In this document: positions 52,672-61,090 of the stretch, piece after piece | Position numbering within the stretch: position 1 is the first letter of the stretch | Layout: each line of letters opens with the position of its first letter | Assembly (NCBI RefSeq): GCF_033723955.1 | Contig: NZ_CP137555.1 | Span: 310,001-374,000, forward strand | Origin: Microbulbifer pacificus | GTDB taxonomy: Bacteria; Pseudomonadota; Gammaproteobacteria; Pseudomonadales; Cellvibrionaceae | Length of the DNA: 64,000 nt | Reading direction: 5' to 3' | The notes under the pieces: generated by a model | Database searches by the model: none | What the model saw: only the letters and a program-made list of their open reading frames with translations | What the model was told of the DNA's origin: nothing | Translations under genes and position numbers: made by a program

Positions 52672-54128
52672 TTTCCGCCCTCCGGGGATTTGTGGCCGCT
52701 CTGTGGCAGGCGCGCACCTTCCGCATCCAGAATACCCAGCTCAAAGTCACTGCGGGGTTGACGCTCGGGATCATTGCGGTCGTACATCAGGTTGCCGTCG
52801 ATAAAAACCTTTTCCGCCTTGCTATAAACACTGAACGGATTGCCTGACCACACTACCAGGTCTGCCATCTTGCCTTTTTCCAGGCTGCCGGTGACCTTGT
52901 CGATTCCCAGGGCCTTGGCGGGGTTCAGAGTCATCCAGGTCACAGCATGGCGCGGCTCGATGTGAAAGCCAGCGCGCTGGCCCGCCACCATGGCCTTGGC
53001 GGTTTCCTCGTTCAGGTGCTGGATACCGATTTCCGAATCCGAGTGGATCATGCCGCAGGCCTTGGCCTGGTCAATGATCGCGAGATTGGCCTCGGTCATG
53101 TCGAAGGCCTCGTGCTTGAACCCCCACCAGTCCGCCCACACCGCGGCACACACGTTGTTCTCTGCCAGCAGATCCGCCACCTTGTAGGCTTCCACCGCGT
53201 GGTGGAAGGTGGAAATCTGGAAGCCGAACTCCTTGGCGATATCCATCATGATCGCCATTTCCTCGCCGCGGTAGCAGTGGTTGTGCACCAGGATTTCGCC
53301 GTTCAGTACACCGGCCAGGGTTTCCAGCTGCAGATCCCGCTCCGGTGCATCGCCACCGTTTTTCTCGTAGTTATCCCACTTGTCGCGGTAGGCTGCGGCA
53401 TCGATCCAGGCCTGGCGATAACCTGCCACATTGCCCATCCGCGTGGACGGCAGGCTGCCCTTGCCGCCGTAAACCCGTTTCGGGTTTTCGCCGCAGGCCA
53501 TTTTCAGACCGTAGGGGGCACCGGGGAATTTCATGTCCTGCACGCTGCGCCCGGGTACGTTTTTCAGGGTTACCCCGCGACCGCCAAACAGGTTGGCGGA
53601 ACCCGGCAGGATCTGCAGCGTGGTGACACCACCGGCCAGTGCCAGCGCAAATTGGGGGTCCTGGGTCCAGACCGAGTGCTCCGCCCACACCTGTGAGGTA
53701 TTGGGCGAGGTCATTTCGTTGCCGTCCTGGGAGGATTCAATGGCTGGTGCGGGGTAATCACCAAGGTGGGAATGGACATCGATAATCCCGGGAGTGACCC
53801 ACTTGCCCGCACCCTCGACCACCAGGCCTTTTTTCGGGGCCTTAAGCCCCTCGCCGATGGCCGCGATCTTGCCCTCTTTCAGCAGGATATCGGTATTGGG
53901 CAGTTGCTCGCCGGTGCCGGTCAGTACCGTCGCCCCGCGAATCAGGACCGGTGCCGCTTCATCGGCCTTATAGCTTGAGGGAAAAGCGCCCTGACGCGCA
54001 AAATCAGGCCCCTTGCCCTTCTCTTGTTTGTCGCCGCCACAGGACACCAGCGCTGTTGCCAGTATTGCACCGCACGCTACCGCCAACAGGCGTCGCGCAG
54101 CCGTGTTCGAGTTCAGAGTGAACCGCAT
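52668..54128 (-). CDS. periplasmic amidohydrolase lipoprotein
   Basis: A 486-residue metal-dependent amidohydrolase. The N-terminus is a lipoprotein signal (RRLLAVACGAILATALVSC, Cys29). The body has LIRGATVLTGTGEQLPNTDILLKEGKIAAIGEG, the metal pair in TPGIIDVHSHLGDYPAP, NGEILVHNHCYRGEEMAIM, FQISTFHHAVEAYKVADLL and the Asp in GMIHSDSEIGIQHLNEE, a complete active site. It resembles imidazolonepropionase- or Xaa-Pro-dipeptidase-like enzymes; the substrate is unknown. AGGAGGGGGG lies just before the ATG. Two 15-bp direct repeats lie upstream. It is coupled by a four-base overlap to the pseudo-amidohydrolase gene. Confidence 0.9.
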   Translation of the reverse strand: MRFTLNSNTAARRLLAVACGAILATALVSCGGDKQEKGKGPDFARQGAFPSSYKADEAAPVLIRGATVLTGTGEQLPNTDILLKEGKIAAIGEGLKAPKKGLVVEGAGKWVTPGIIDVHSHLGDYPAPAIESSQDGNEMTSPNTSQVWAEHSVWTQDPQFALALAGGVTTLQILPGSANLFGGRGVTLKNVPGRSVQDMKFPGAPYGLKMACGENPKRVYGGKGSLPSTRMGNVAGYRQAWIDAAAYRDKWDNYEKNGGDAPERDLQLETLAGVLNGEILVHNHCYRGEEMAIMMDIAKEFGFQISTFHHAVEAYKVADLLAENNVCAAVWADWWGFKHEAFDMTEANLAIIDQAKACGMIHSDSEIGIQHLNEETAKAMVAGQRAGFHIEPRHAVTWMTLNPAKALGIDKVTGSLEKGKMADLVVWSGNPFSVYSKAEKVFIDGNLMYDRNDPERQPRSDFELGILDAEGARLPQSGHKSPEGGK

Positions 54129-54181
54129 CCCCCCTCCTATTTTTTATGGATCAGGTTTTAATGTATCTGGATTCCCTTATA

Positions 54182-54205
54182 CGGGAACACTTTTATCGGG
54201 AACAC
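54182..54205 (-). repeat. 15-bp-period direct repeat upstream of the amidohydrolase operon
   Basis: CGGGAACAC occurs at 54182-54190 and 54197-54205. On the minus strand these become TGTTCCCGATAAAAG and TGTTCCCGTATAAGG, 11 of 15 positions equal. The element lies 54-78 bases upstream of the ATG and may be an operator or overlapping promoter elements. Confidence 0.4.
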
Positions 54206-54406
54206 CCGCTTATGGAAAAACGTATGCTAACAGCATTCCGGGAATGCGCCAGATACCGCAGCCCTCGGTTGAGCGTGCCATTTCTGACAAAGGCTCGGTG
54301 AAGAGAAAAGGGATTTAGCGGGCCGGTTTCCGCACAGCCTCTCCGCCGTGATAGTCGCCGCAGGGACCCGCGTGAGAAATCCGGGGCCGGAAGGTAAATA
54401 CGGGAG

Positions 54407-54745
54407 CTAGTAATGCAGGATTTTGACAATCCGTTCGCCGTTATCGCACTCCCCCACCACTTCCGGCTCGGAGAGTAACGAACCCACCTGAACCACCTTG
54501 TTGGATGGATAGGACACAAAGCAGGCAAAGTTGAAATTTACCGCCCAGTTGCAGCGGAGCAGCCCGTCATCCTTTTCCAGGAATCGCTCCTGACAGAACG
54601 CCAGACTGGGACTCTGACCGCCCTGCAATTGCTGGCCACTTTCCACCGTCTGCGATACCGCGGCACCGGACATCAGGTAGCCGATCACCGCACAAGCAGC
54701 TACACAAACGGAAGTCGATCCCAAGCAGAGGGTCCAACGCTTCAT
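54407..54745 (-). CDS. small secreted hypothetical protein
   Basis: A 112-residue protein I do not recognise. It begins KRWTLCLGSTSVCVAACAVIGYLMSGAAVSQTV, a signal peptide or membrane anchor, then a short domain with four Cys (CQERFLEKDDGLLRCNWAVNFNFACF and GECDNGERIVKILHY) that could form two disulfides. ATG 54745 follows AGGGG only two bases upstream, so the start is not certain. The open frame to 54997 overlaps the divergent YchJ gene and is rejected. Codon use is ordinary. It is a single gene between the amidohydrolase operon and YchJ, with no functional hint. Confidence 0.6.
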   Translation of the reverse strand: MKRWTLCLGSTSVCVAACAVIGYLMSGAAVSQTVESGQQLQGGQSPSLAFCQERFLEKDDGLLRCNWAVNFNFACFVSYPSNKVVQVGSLLSEPEVVGECDNGERIVKILHY

Positions 54746-54900
54746 ATCCCCTGTACCCGCGCAATCAGTTGCCACTTCCTGAAGCCTAGCAGCTGTGGCG
54801 CACGTTTCCCCGGAATAATTGACCTGCCAGTCCGTTACGCCGCTGCTATCATGCCGCCAACTTTGCGAATATCGGCCAACGAACCCGAACAGACGTTTCC

Positions 54901-55278
54901 ATGCTCCAGCTCTGCCCCTGCTGCTCCGGCAAACCCTTTGCCCAGTGTTGCAACCTCTATCTCTCCGGCCAGGCCTACCCCAACACCGCGGAAGCACTGA
55001 TGCGCAGCCGCTTCTCCGCCTACGCGACCGGCAACCTGCCCTACCTGCGCAAAAGCTGGCATCCAGACACCTGCCCTGAGCTGGACGCAGACGACCTCAC
55101 CACCCAGTGGAGCCGGCTGGAAGTCATCAAAAGCAAACAGGGGCTGAAAAAATCCATCGTCGAGTTCAAGGCCTGGTACCGCGAAGGCGACGGCGAGTCC
55201 GCACTGCACGAGATCTCGCTGTTCAAGCTGTACAAGAAACGCTGGGTATATGTGGGGCCACTCAGTGACTGGCCCTGA
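54901..55278 (+). CDS. ychJ: YchJ family protein (SEC-C motif)
   Basis: A 125-residue protein with an N-terminal zinc-binding SEC-C-like motif (LCPCCSGKPFAQCC) and the family stretch NTAEALMRSRFSAYATGNLPYLRKSWHPDT, followed by a cystatin-like NTF2-type domain (FKAWYREGDGESALHEISLFKLYKKRWVYVGP). E. coli YchJ lacks a defined function. No strong ribosome site precedes ATG 54901. It overlaps the pseudouridine synthase gene by up to 29 bases, so they are co-transcribed; an RNA- or translation-linked role is a weak inference from that. Confidence 0.9.
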   Translation: MLQLCPCCSGKPFAQCCNLYLSGQAYPNTAEALMRSRFSAYATGNLPYLRKSWHPDTCPELDADDLTTQWSRLEVIKSKQGLKKSIVEFKAWYREGDGESALHEISLFKLYKKRWVYVGPLSDWP

Positions 55279-56023
55279 CACCATAAATTCCCCGGAGTCA
55301 CCGGAGCTGATCTTTGAGGACGAGCACCTCATCGCGGCCTACAAGCCCGAGGGCTGGCTGGTGCATCGCTCGGACATCGATCGCCACGAAACCCGCATCC
55401 TGCTCCAGTACCTGCGGGACCTGACCGGTTGCCACCTCTTTCCGGTACACCGGCTGGACAAACCCACCTCCGGTGTCATCGTCTTTGCCAAAAGCAGTGA
55501 AGTGGCCGCCGCATTACAGGCACAGCTGGACAGCGAAACCTCCACCAAACAGTACCTCGCCGTGTGCCGCGGTTACTGTCCGGAACAGGGCGTCATTGAT
55601 CACCCGCTGCCTCCGGTGGCGGACTTCAAGCACCAGCGCAAGCGCCCCAAGAGCGAACTGCCCCGCCAGGACGCCATTACCCGTTTCCGCCGCCTGGCAA
55701 CGGTGGAACTGCCGTTCGAGGTCGACCGCTATCCATGTAGTCGCTACTCCCTGGTGGAAGTGGAGCTCATCACCGGCCGTCGCCACCAGATACGTCGGCA
55801 TTTCAAGCACATCCACCACCCGCTGATCGGCTGCCCCAAATACGGCAAGTCCAGTCACAACCGTTTCTTCGCGGAACAGCTGCAGTGTGCGAGACTACTG
55901 CTTCACGCCTACCGGCTGCGAATACAGCACCCGGTCACCACCGCACCGCTCGATCTGCGGGCCAATCCCCGGGGCTGCTTCCACACGCTGATGCAAGAAT
56001 TCGGATGGTCGCTGCCCGATTAG
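55250..56023 (+). CDS. truC: RluA-family pseudouridine synthase, TruC-like
   Basis: A 257-residue pseudouridine synthase, most like tRNA pseudouridine(65) synthase TruC. The body begins ELIFEDEHLIAAYKPEGWLVHRSDIDRHE and the active site is HLFPVHRLDKPTSGVIVFAKSS with catalytic Asp70. The VEVELITGRRHQIRRHFKHIHHPLIGCPKYG motif II and the C-terminal LLLHAYRLRIQHP complete the family pattern. ATG 55250 overlaps YchJ; an alternative GTG at 55265 has TGGGG seven bases upstream and gives 252 residues, so either is possible. It would modify U65 of tRNA-Ile and tRNA-Asp if orthologous. Confidence 0.9.
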   Translation: MWGHSVTGPDTINSPESPELIFEDEHLIAAYKPEGWLVHRSDIDRHETRILLQYLRDLTGCHLFPVHRLDKPTSGVIVFAKSSEVAAALQAQLDSETSTKQYLAVCRGYCPEQGVIDHPLPPVADFKHQRKRPKSELPRQDAITRFRRLATVELPFEVDRYPCSRYSLVEVELITGRRHQIRRHFKHIHHPLIGCPKYGKSSHNRFFAEQLQCARLLLHAYRLRIQHPVTTAPLDLRANPRGCFHTLMQEFGWSLPD

Positions 56024-56110
56024 GCAACGCCCGAACAGAACAAGTCCCATTCCATCGACACTCCATAACCATCAGCCAGACATATGGCACAGCAACGGAA
56101 TCGTTACGGC

Positions 56111-57985
56111 ATGACAGTCACCAGATCCGCCCAGCACAACCCATCCCACTGCGGGAAAACCGCCGGCAAGCGGTTGCGTGCGGCGGTATTCCTTGCGCTC
56201 AACGCACTTGCACTCTCCACAAGCGCCACCACCACCGACAAAGAGGCCGGGCTTACCGCGCCACTGCCGCCGCTGCTGCCGTGGAAAGGCCAGTCGGAAT
56301 CCCTCATCGTCACCCAGGGGGAATGGGTAACGCCGGCGGAGGCTGCGAATTTCTCCACCACCCCGGATTACGAAACCACCCGCGGCTTCGCCAAGAAGCT
56401 GGCCGCTGCCAGTAAAGACATTCAGGTGCAGGACATCGGCAATGCTGCCAGTGGCCGCGCCATTCAGCTGATCACCCTCAGCGCCGACGGCAGCGACCCG
56501 CGGTCAAACGGCAAGCCGACGCTGCTGGCCCAGGCCGGCATTCACTCCGGCGAAATCGACGGCAAGGACGCGAGCTTTATGCTGCTGCGCGACTACGTGA
56601 CCGGAAACGCGGAACTGCACGCACTGATTCAGAAGGTCAACCTGCTGGTCATCCCCATCCTGAACGTGGACGGCCACGAACGTGCAGGTCTCTATTCCCG
56701 TATGAACCAGCGCGGCCCAAGCAATGCCGGCTGGCGCACCAACGGCAACAACTTCAACCTGAACCGCGACTACGCCAAACTGGATACGCCGGAACTGCGC
56801 GCGGTGATGGACGTCATCAACGACTATCAGCCGGAACTGTACCTGGACATCCACGTCACCGATGGCGAGGACTACCAGTACGACATCACCTACGGCTACA
56901 ACGGTGAATTCGCCAGTGACTCCCCCGCCACCGCGCGCTGGCTTGCACAGCAGTTCCAGGGCGACGTGGATGCCGCACTGAGCACTGCCGGACATATCCC
57001 GGGACCACTGGTATTCGGCATCAACAGCGGCGAGTTTGCCGATGGCGTCAGCCACTGGACCGCGAGCCCGCGCTTCTCCAACGGCCTCGGCGACCTGCGT
57101 CATACCCCTACGGTACTGATCGAAAACCACTCCCTGAAACCGTTCCGCCAGCGGGTACTCGGCACCTACGTATTTATCAAGGCCGCGCTGAACACTCTCG
57201 CGGAAAAAGGCGAGACTCTCACCGCTGCCATCGGCAGCGACCAGAAGCGTCGCCCGCAGACCCAGGTGCTCGCATGGCGCGCCAGTGAAACCCCGGACCT
57301 CAATGTCTATGCCGAAAAGCCGTTCAAGGGTATGGCCTACGAGAAAAAGATGAATCCCATTAGTGGCCGGGAAGAAGTGGTGTGGCTTGGCAAAGCCAAG
57401 GACTACCTGAACCTGCCGGTTTACCGCGACGATGTGAAAGCCATCGAAGTGAGAATTCCGAAAGCCTTCTATATCCCGCGTCACGAGGACCTGGTGATTT
57501 CCCGGCTCAAGTCACACGGCATTGAGATCAGCGAATCAGGCAATAACACCGCCCCGCTGACCCAGTTCACCGTGCAGGCCCACGAGTTTTCCAAAGCGCC
57601 GCTCGAAGGACACTTCCGAGTCGAGGGGCAGTTCACTGAAAAACCCATCGAGGCGCAGCTGGGCAACTACGTGAAGGTCAGCACCGATCAGCCCCTCGGA
57701 CAACTGGCCACCACCCTGCTCGACCCGCGCGGCCCGGACTCGTTTTTCCAGTGGGGGTTTTTCAATCAGATTTTCCAGCGCACGGAATACGCAGAACCCT
57801 ATGCGCTGGTACCACTTGCGGAAAAGGTGCTGGCCTTCGATTCGAAACTGAAGGAAGAGTTTGAAAAGCGGCTGCAGGACAAGGCCTTTGCCGATGACCC
57901 GGCGGCACGCATGAATTTCTTTTACCTGCGCAGCCCATATTATGACCAGCAGTATTTGAAGTACCCCGTGTTGCTGGAGTATTGA
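56111..57985 (+). CDS. M14-family zinc carboxypeptidase, secreted
   Basis: A 624-residue peptidase with a long basic N-region and signal peptide (RLRAAVFLALNALALSTSATTT). The catalytic domain carries HSGEIDGKDAS (HxxE zinc ligands), NVDGHERAGLYSRMNQRGP, GWRTNGNNFNLNRDYAKLDTPE (NxNRD substrate-binding), LDIHVTDGEDYQYD (third zinc His), and the catalytic Glu probably in PTVLIENHSLKPF. It removes C-terminal residues from peptides outside the cytoplasm. The last 200 residues are a non-catalytic beta-rich domain. ATG 56111 has GGAA ten bases upstream; the open frame begins 27 bases earlier at 56084. It is a single gene followed by a 178-base gap to the tRNA gene. Confidence 0.92.
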   Translation: MTVTRSAQHNPSHCGKTAGKRLRAAVFLALNALALSTSATTTDKEAGLTAPLPPLLPWKGQSESLIVTQGEWVTPAEAANFSTTPDYETTRGFAKKLAAASKDIQVQDIGNAASGRAIQLITLSADGSDPRSNGKPTLLAQAGIHSGEIDGKDASFMLLRDYVTGNAELHALIQKVNLLVIPILNVDGHERAGLYSRMNQRGPSNAGWRTNGNNFNLNRDYAKLDTPELRAVMDVINDYQPELYLDIHVTDGEDYQYDITYGYNGEFASDSPATARWLAQQFQGDVDAALSTAGHIPGPLVFGINSGEFADGVSHWTASPRFSNGLGDLRHTPTVLIENHSLKPFRQRVLGTYVFIKAALNTLAEKGETLTAAIGSDQKRRPQTQVLAWRASETPDLNVYAEKPFKGMAYEKKMNPISGREEVVWLGKAKDYLNLPVYRDDVKAIEVRIPKAFYIPRHEDLVISRLKSHGIEISESGNNTAPLTQFTVQAHEFSKAPLEGHFRVEGQFTEKPIEAQLGNYVKVSTDQPLGQLATTLLDPRGPDSFFQWGFFNQIFQRTEYAEPYALVPLAEKVLAFDSKLKEEFEKRLQDKAFADDPAARMNFFYLRSPYYDQQYLKYPVLLEY

Positions 57986-58121
57986 TTAAGTTGCTGGAGT
58001 ACTGATTTATCCACGCCTGCGGAGGCGCTCGCGCAACCGCAGGCAAAATTATCGGAAATCAATTCGATGGCCGATAATTATTCGGGCCTCGGCGATTCCC
58101 CTGAAAAAATTTCGAAATCGC

Positions 58122-58150
58122 TTGACTCATTCCGGAACAATCTCTATTGT
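58122..58150 (+). promoter_or_regulatory. tRNA-Arg promoter
   Basis: TTGACT (58122-58127), a 17-base spacer, TATTGT (58145-58150), then a GC-rich discriminator TCGCGACC typical of stringently controlled stable-RNA promoters. The -10 lies in a small inverted repeat (AACAAT, CTCT, ATTGTT). Confidence 0.8.
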
Positions 58151-58163
58151 TCGCGACCTCGAC

Positions 58164-58240
58164 GCACTCGTAGCTCAGCTGGATAGAGTACTCGGCTACG
58201 AACCGAGCGGTCGGAGGTTCGAATCCTCCCGAGTGCGCCA
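58164..58240 (+). tRNA. tRNA-Arg (anticodon ACG)
   Basis: A 77-nt cloverleaf. Acceptor GCACTCG pairs with CGAGTGC, D-arm GCTCAGCTGGATAGAGT, anticodon stem CTCGG/CCGAG with loop CTACGAA (anticodon ACG, presumably modified to ICG, reading CGU, CGC and CGA), T-arm GGAGG-TTCGAAT-CCTCC, discriminator G and encoded CCA. Read on the opposite strand the region gives the familiar spurious reading frame often annotated beside tRNA genes. Confidence 0.97.
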
Positions 58241-58294
58241 TACAAAAAAGAAAGGCCCGATCCGCAAGGATCGGGCCTTTCTTTTTTGTATGGC
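58237..58294 (+). terminator. tRNA-Arg terminator, long perfect hairpin reaching into the tRNA end
   Basis: The left arm 58237-58263 and right arm 58268-58294 are perfectly complementary over 27 bp with a GCAA loop. The T run is interrupted (TTTCTTTTTT). The first four bases of the left arm are the tRNA discriminator and CCA. The terminator core is the GC-rich 58254-58277 part. Confidence 0.85.
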
Positions 58295-58299
58295 AAATT

Positions 58300-58410
58300 C
58301 GGGCGGTGGACAAACCTCCCGGTTCGATCAACTCGCAACGCGAGTTGATACCGAGCGCAGCGAGCCCGCAGGGTCAAAAAACACCAACGTGTTTTTTGAG
58401 TCCATCCTCC
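58300..58410. other. structured spacer after tRNA-Arg
   Basis: Two perfect hairpins lie side by side: 58327-58349 (10-bp stem, AAC loop) and 58374-58399 (11-bp stem with six A/T pairs, CAAC loop). They are enclosed by an outer GGTGGAC/GTCCATC stem at 58305-58311 and 58400-58406. The middle is GC-rich (CGAGCGCAGCGAGC). It contains no credible gene. It may be a dispersed intergenic repeat, a terminator cluster, or a structured RNA. Confidence 0.5.
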
Positions 58411-58464
58411 TCCTTGCCACCCCACATAAACTCTATTCGCATTTCACCTAACACCAACACCCAC

Positions 58465-58881
58465 TTAATCCGCCACCACCGGCGACAAATACTGCTCATC
58501 ACTTACTTTCTCCAGCCACTCAACCACCGAGCCATCCAAGGCCTCCTGAACCGCAATATGACTCATCCCGGTTGCGTCAGTAGCACCGTGCCAATGCTTT
58601 TTCCCACAATTACAGAAGACCACATCACCCGCCCGAATCTCCTTTTTCGGTCCACCCCAGCACTGGGTCCACCCAACCCCGGCCGTGACAATTAAATGCT
58701 GCCCCAATGGATGCGTATGCCACGCCGACCTGGCACCCGGCTCGAATGTCACCAACGCCGCCGAGGTGCGAGCCGGCTCCGTGGGATTGAACAGGGGATC
58801 GATGCGAACACGGCCGGTAAACCACTCGTCGGGCCCTTCCATCGAAGGCCGAGAACCGACCCGATAAATTTGCATATCCAT
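58465..58881 (-). CDS. cupin-domain protein
   Basis: A 138-residue single-domain cupin. Metal motif 1 is [21 protein letters not shown], whose His residues plus Gln/Glu bind metal; motif 2 is [27 protein letters not shown]. The small size and the WHTHPLGQ signature match the cupin group seen with quinol- or carboxymuconolactone-related enzymes and AraC regulators. The substrate is unknown. ATG 58881 has an AGAGG site; upstream in-frame codons are dropped. It is 43 bases downstream of the AraC regulator stop and on the same strand, so probably co-transcribed and regulated with it. Confidence 0.88.
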   Translation of the reverse strand: MDMQIYRVGSRPSMEGPDEWFTGRVRIDPLFNPTEPARTSAALVTFEPGARSAWHTHPLGQHLIVTAGVGWTQCWGGPKKEIRAGDVVFCNCGKKHWHGATDATGMSHIAVQEALDGSVVEWLEKVSDEQYLSPVVAD

Positions 58882-58924
58882 CGTTAATCCTCTGCGTTCA
58901 ATAAAATCCTCGCGAGCAAGCCTT

Positions 58925-59866
58925 TCAGGCAACCCAGTTCGTCTGGCTGCGCAATCTCTCTATATCCCGTTTGGGAGGCGCGCCAAATAGACGGCTGTAT
59001 TCACGACTGAATTGCGAGGGACTCTCGTACCCAACCTGAAAAGCCGCACTTGCCGCATCCAGGTGCTCATTCAACATCAGGCGCTTTGCCTCATTCAATC
59101 GCAGCCACTTCTGATATTGCAGCGGACTCATGGACGTGAGCTGGCGAAAATGGTGGTGAAACGTCGGCGAGCTCATCTGTACGAGGGCAGCCAACTCCTC
59201 CACCCTAAGTGATGAAGCAAAATGCAATTTCAGCCAATCGATCGCTTTTGCCACCCGGTAGCCGTGACTGTCCACCGAGGCTATCTGTCGCACCAGTGCC
59301 GCCTGATCACTCAAGAGTAGTCGAAAATGAATTTCACGCTCGATCAATGGCGCGAGCACATCGATCGCCTGCGGCTCTTCCATCAGCTTCAGCAGACGAT
59401 GAAACGGCTCGAGAATTTCGGCGGTCACCGTGCCCAGACCAATGCTACTGGTAGCGGTCCGCATTTGCGGTGCCGGCACGTTACCTTGCGCAACCAGCTC
59501 CGCCAGCATGCGCAAATCGAGTTTCAGGGCAAAGCCCAGACACGGCTTGTCCGGGCTCGCGGAGATGACCTGGGAAGTCGCGGGAAGATCCAGCGACGTG
59601 ATCAGAAAGTGCGACGTATCGTAGGGGTATTCCTCGCTGCCAATTGCGATCTTTTTCTCGCCCTGAACTAGCAGCACCACGCTGGGCTCAATCAAGCAGA
59701 AGTCCGGTTGCGAGGGCGCATCACGCCGGAAGAAATTGAGGTTGGGGATAGGCGTTGCAAAGTCAGATTCCTCTGTCACCCATTGCGAGATTACGCGCAC
59801 CATCGACCGGTAGAGCGTATTGATATCCGCACCTTGCGCGCCTTTTTTGTGGTCTCGATTTGCCAT
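58925..59866 (-). CDS. AraC-family transcriptional regulator
   Basis: A 313-residue regulator: an N-terminal AraC_N (PF06719-type) ligand domain including [40 protein letters not shown], and a C-terminal double helix-turn-helix ([79 protein letters not shown]). ATG 59866 has GAGG five bases upstream; the GTG at 59896 is less likely. It lies divergent from the SDR gene across 187 bases and upstream of the cupin gene. This AraC/SDR/cupin trio recurs in many proteobacteria and is probably induced by an aldehyde or ketone substrate, which is inference. Confidence 0.92.
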   Translation of the reverse strand: MANRDHKKGAQGADINTLYRSMVRVISQWVTEESDFATPIPNLNFFRRDAPSQPDFCLIEPSVVLLVQGEKKIAIGSEEYPYDTSHFLITSLDLPATSQVISASPDKPCLGFALKLDLRMLAELVAQGNVPAPQMRTATSSIGLGTVTAEILEPFHRLLKLMEEPQAIDVLAPLIEREIHFRLLLSDQAALVRQIASVDSHGYRVAKAIDWLKLHFASSLRVEELAALVQMSSPTFHHHFRQLTSMSPLQYQKWLRLNEAKRLMLNEHLDAASAAFQVGYESPSQFSREYSRLFGAPPKRDIERLRSQTNWVA

Positions 59867-60053
59867 TTTTGCCTCAGCCCTCCTCACGGTTTCCACTTTA
59901 CTCCGCCCCCTTTCCCGCCACCACCATTCCTCACAAGACTCATAGGATTAGGCAAGAAAACAAGATCAATGCCCTACTGACTCTCGGCCCCACTCATGAA
60001 AATAGGCACCCAAGCACATTGCTATCCATGTCAAACCGAAACCGGAGGGTGAA

Positions 60054-60794
60054 ATGATGACAGAGAATATCCAGGGCAAAGTCGTAGTAATCACCGGCGC
60101 CAGCAGTGGCCTGGGCGAGGCCACCGCAAGGCTGCTTGCGCTACAAGGCGCAAAACTGGTTCTGGGCGCCCGCCGCCTCGACCGTCTGCAGTCACTGGCC
60201 AGAGAACTCAATCTTGCAGACCAGGCAGTCGTGCAGACCGATGTCACTGACAGACATCAGGTACAGCAATTGGTGGATCGCGCCGTGGATTTACATGGCC
60301 GTGTCGACGTGATGCTCAACAATGCGGGGGTAATGCCCAGCGCCATGCTGGAACGCCTGCATGTGGACGAATGGGATCGCATGATCGACGTCAACATCAA
60401 GGGAGTTATGTACGGCATTGCCGCCGCACTCCCGGTAATGCAAAAGCAGAAAAGTGGCCAATTTATCAATGTGGCATCCGTAGCCGGTCACAAGGTCGGC
60501 CCAGGCGGCACCGTGTATGCAGCCACGAAGCATGCAGTGCGCGTGATCTCCGAGGGGCTGCGACAAGAAGTGAAACCCTACAACATCCGTACCACGATCG
60601 TTTCCCCCGGCGCAGTGGCGACAGAATTAACCGACACCATTACCGATCCAGATGTGGCCGCAGGGATGCGCCAGGTGTATGAGCAGGCAATCTCCGCTGA
60701 CTCTTTCGCCCGCGTGGTTTCCTTTGCAATGAGCCAGCCGGAGGATGTAGACATTAACGAAGTACTCTTCCGTCCAACCAGCCAGGCATATTAA
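60054..60794 (+). CDS. SDR family oxidoreductase
   Basis: A 246-residue classical short-chain dehydrogenase. It opens [38 protein letters not shown] (cofactor site; the ARRxDR after strand 2 favours NADPH), then LNNAGVMP, the catalytic Ser in [25 protein letters not shown] with the Tyr and Lys of YxxxK, and [19 protein letters not shown] lies four bases before ATG 60054; a second ATG follows immediately. It is divergent from the AraC regulator, its probable activator. The substrate is unknown. Confidence 0.93.
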   Translation: MMTENIQGKVVVITGASSGLGEATARLLALQGAKLVLGARRLDRLQSLARELNLADQAVVQTDVTDRHQVQQLVDRAVDLHGRVDVMLNNAGVMPSAMLERLHVDEWDRMIDVNIKGVMYGIAAALPVMQKQKSGQFINVASVAGHKVGPGGTVYAATKHAVRVISEGLRQEVKPYNIRTTIVSPGAVATELTDTITDPDVAAGMRQVYEQAISADSFARVVSFAMSQPEDVDINEVLFRPTSQAY

Positions 60795-60982
60795 GTCGTC
60801 GCTGACGGGATAACTGGCCAACTGGGCACTGGCGACTGAGCATCCTGCAGAGGCCCAGTTGATTTAGCAGCCGCCGTTTAGCTGGCCGGAAAAAATAGCG
60901 GGTGCGATCCCAGCTTGCATGCATGGGAAAAGCACCCTGCTAATCCCGGTACTTTCGACCGAAAAACAGCACCCCGAGCAGC

Positions 60983-60996
60983 TTGATATAAGTCAA
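60983..60996 (+). promoter_or_regulatory. Fnr/Anr-like box upstream of the methyltransferase/BCD transporter locus
   Basis: TTGATATAAGTCAA matches the Fnr/Anr consensus TTGAT-N4-ATCAA in nine of ten defined positions. Its centre lies about 101 bases before the methyltransferase start. A transcript start near 61031-61036 would place it at about -41 to -46, the class II activator position. Confidence 0.55.
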
Positions 60997-61008
60997 AAAC
61001 CGGCACCT

Positions 61009-61028
61009 ATATCAAAAATATTTGATAT
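61009..61028 (+). promoter_or_regulatory. 20-bp AT-rich inverted repeat in the methyltransferase promoter
   Basis: ATATCAAAAATATTTGATAT: perfect 8-bp arms around AATA. A second overlapping symmetry is TTTGA-TAT-TCAAA at 61021-61033. It could be a regulator site or part of the -10 region of the promoter behind the Fnr-like box. Confidence 0.4.
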
Positions 61029-61090
61029 TCAAAGCTTCTTCTCTGGGATAAGGTTTCCGTAAATAACATAAACACAAAGCGGGAGCCGTT

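Noticed and set aside
51658..52761. 367-codon plus-strand frame opposite the pseudo-amidohydrolase gene
   Set aside because: The minus-strand frame has a signal peptide and superfamily motifs; this one has neither.
56504..57484. 326-codon minus-strand frame opposite the M14 carboxypeptidase
   Set aside because: Antisense shadow; the plus strand has the zinc ligands.
58059..58451. Short frames on both strands across the tRNA-Arg gene
   Set aside because: They are translations of the tRNA and its hairpins, a well-known spurious annotation.
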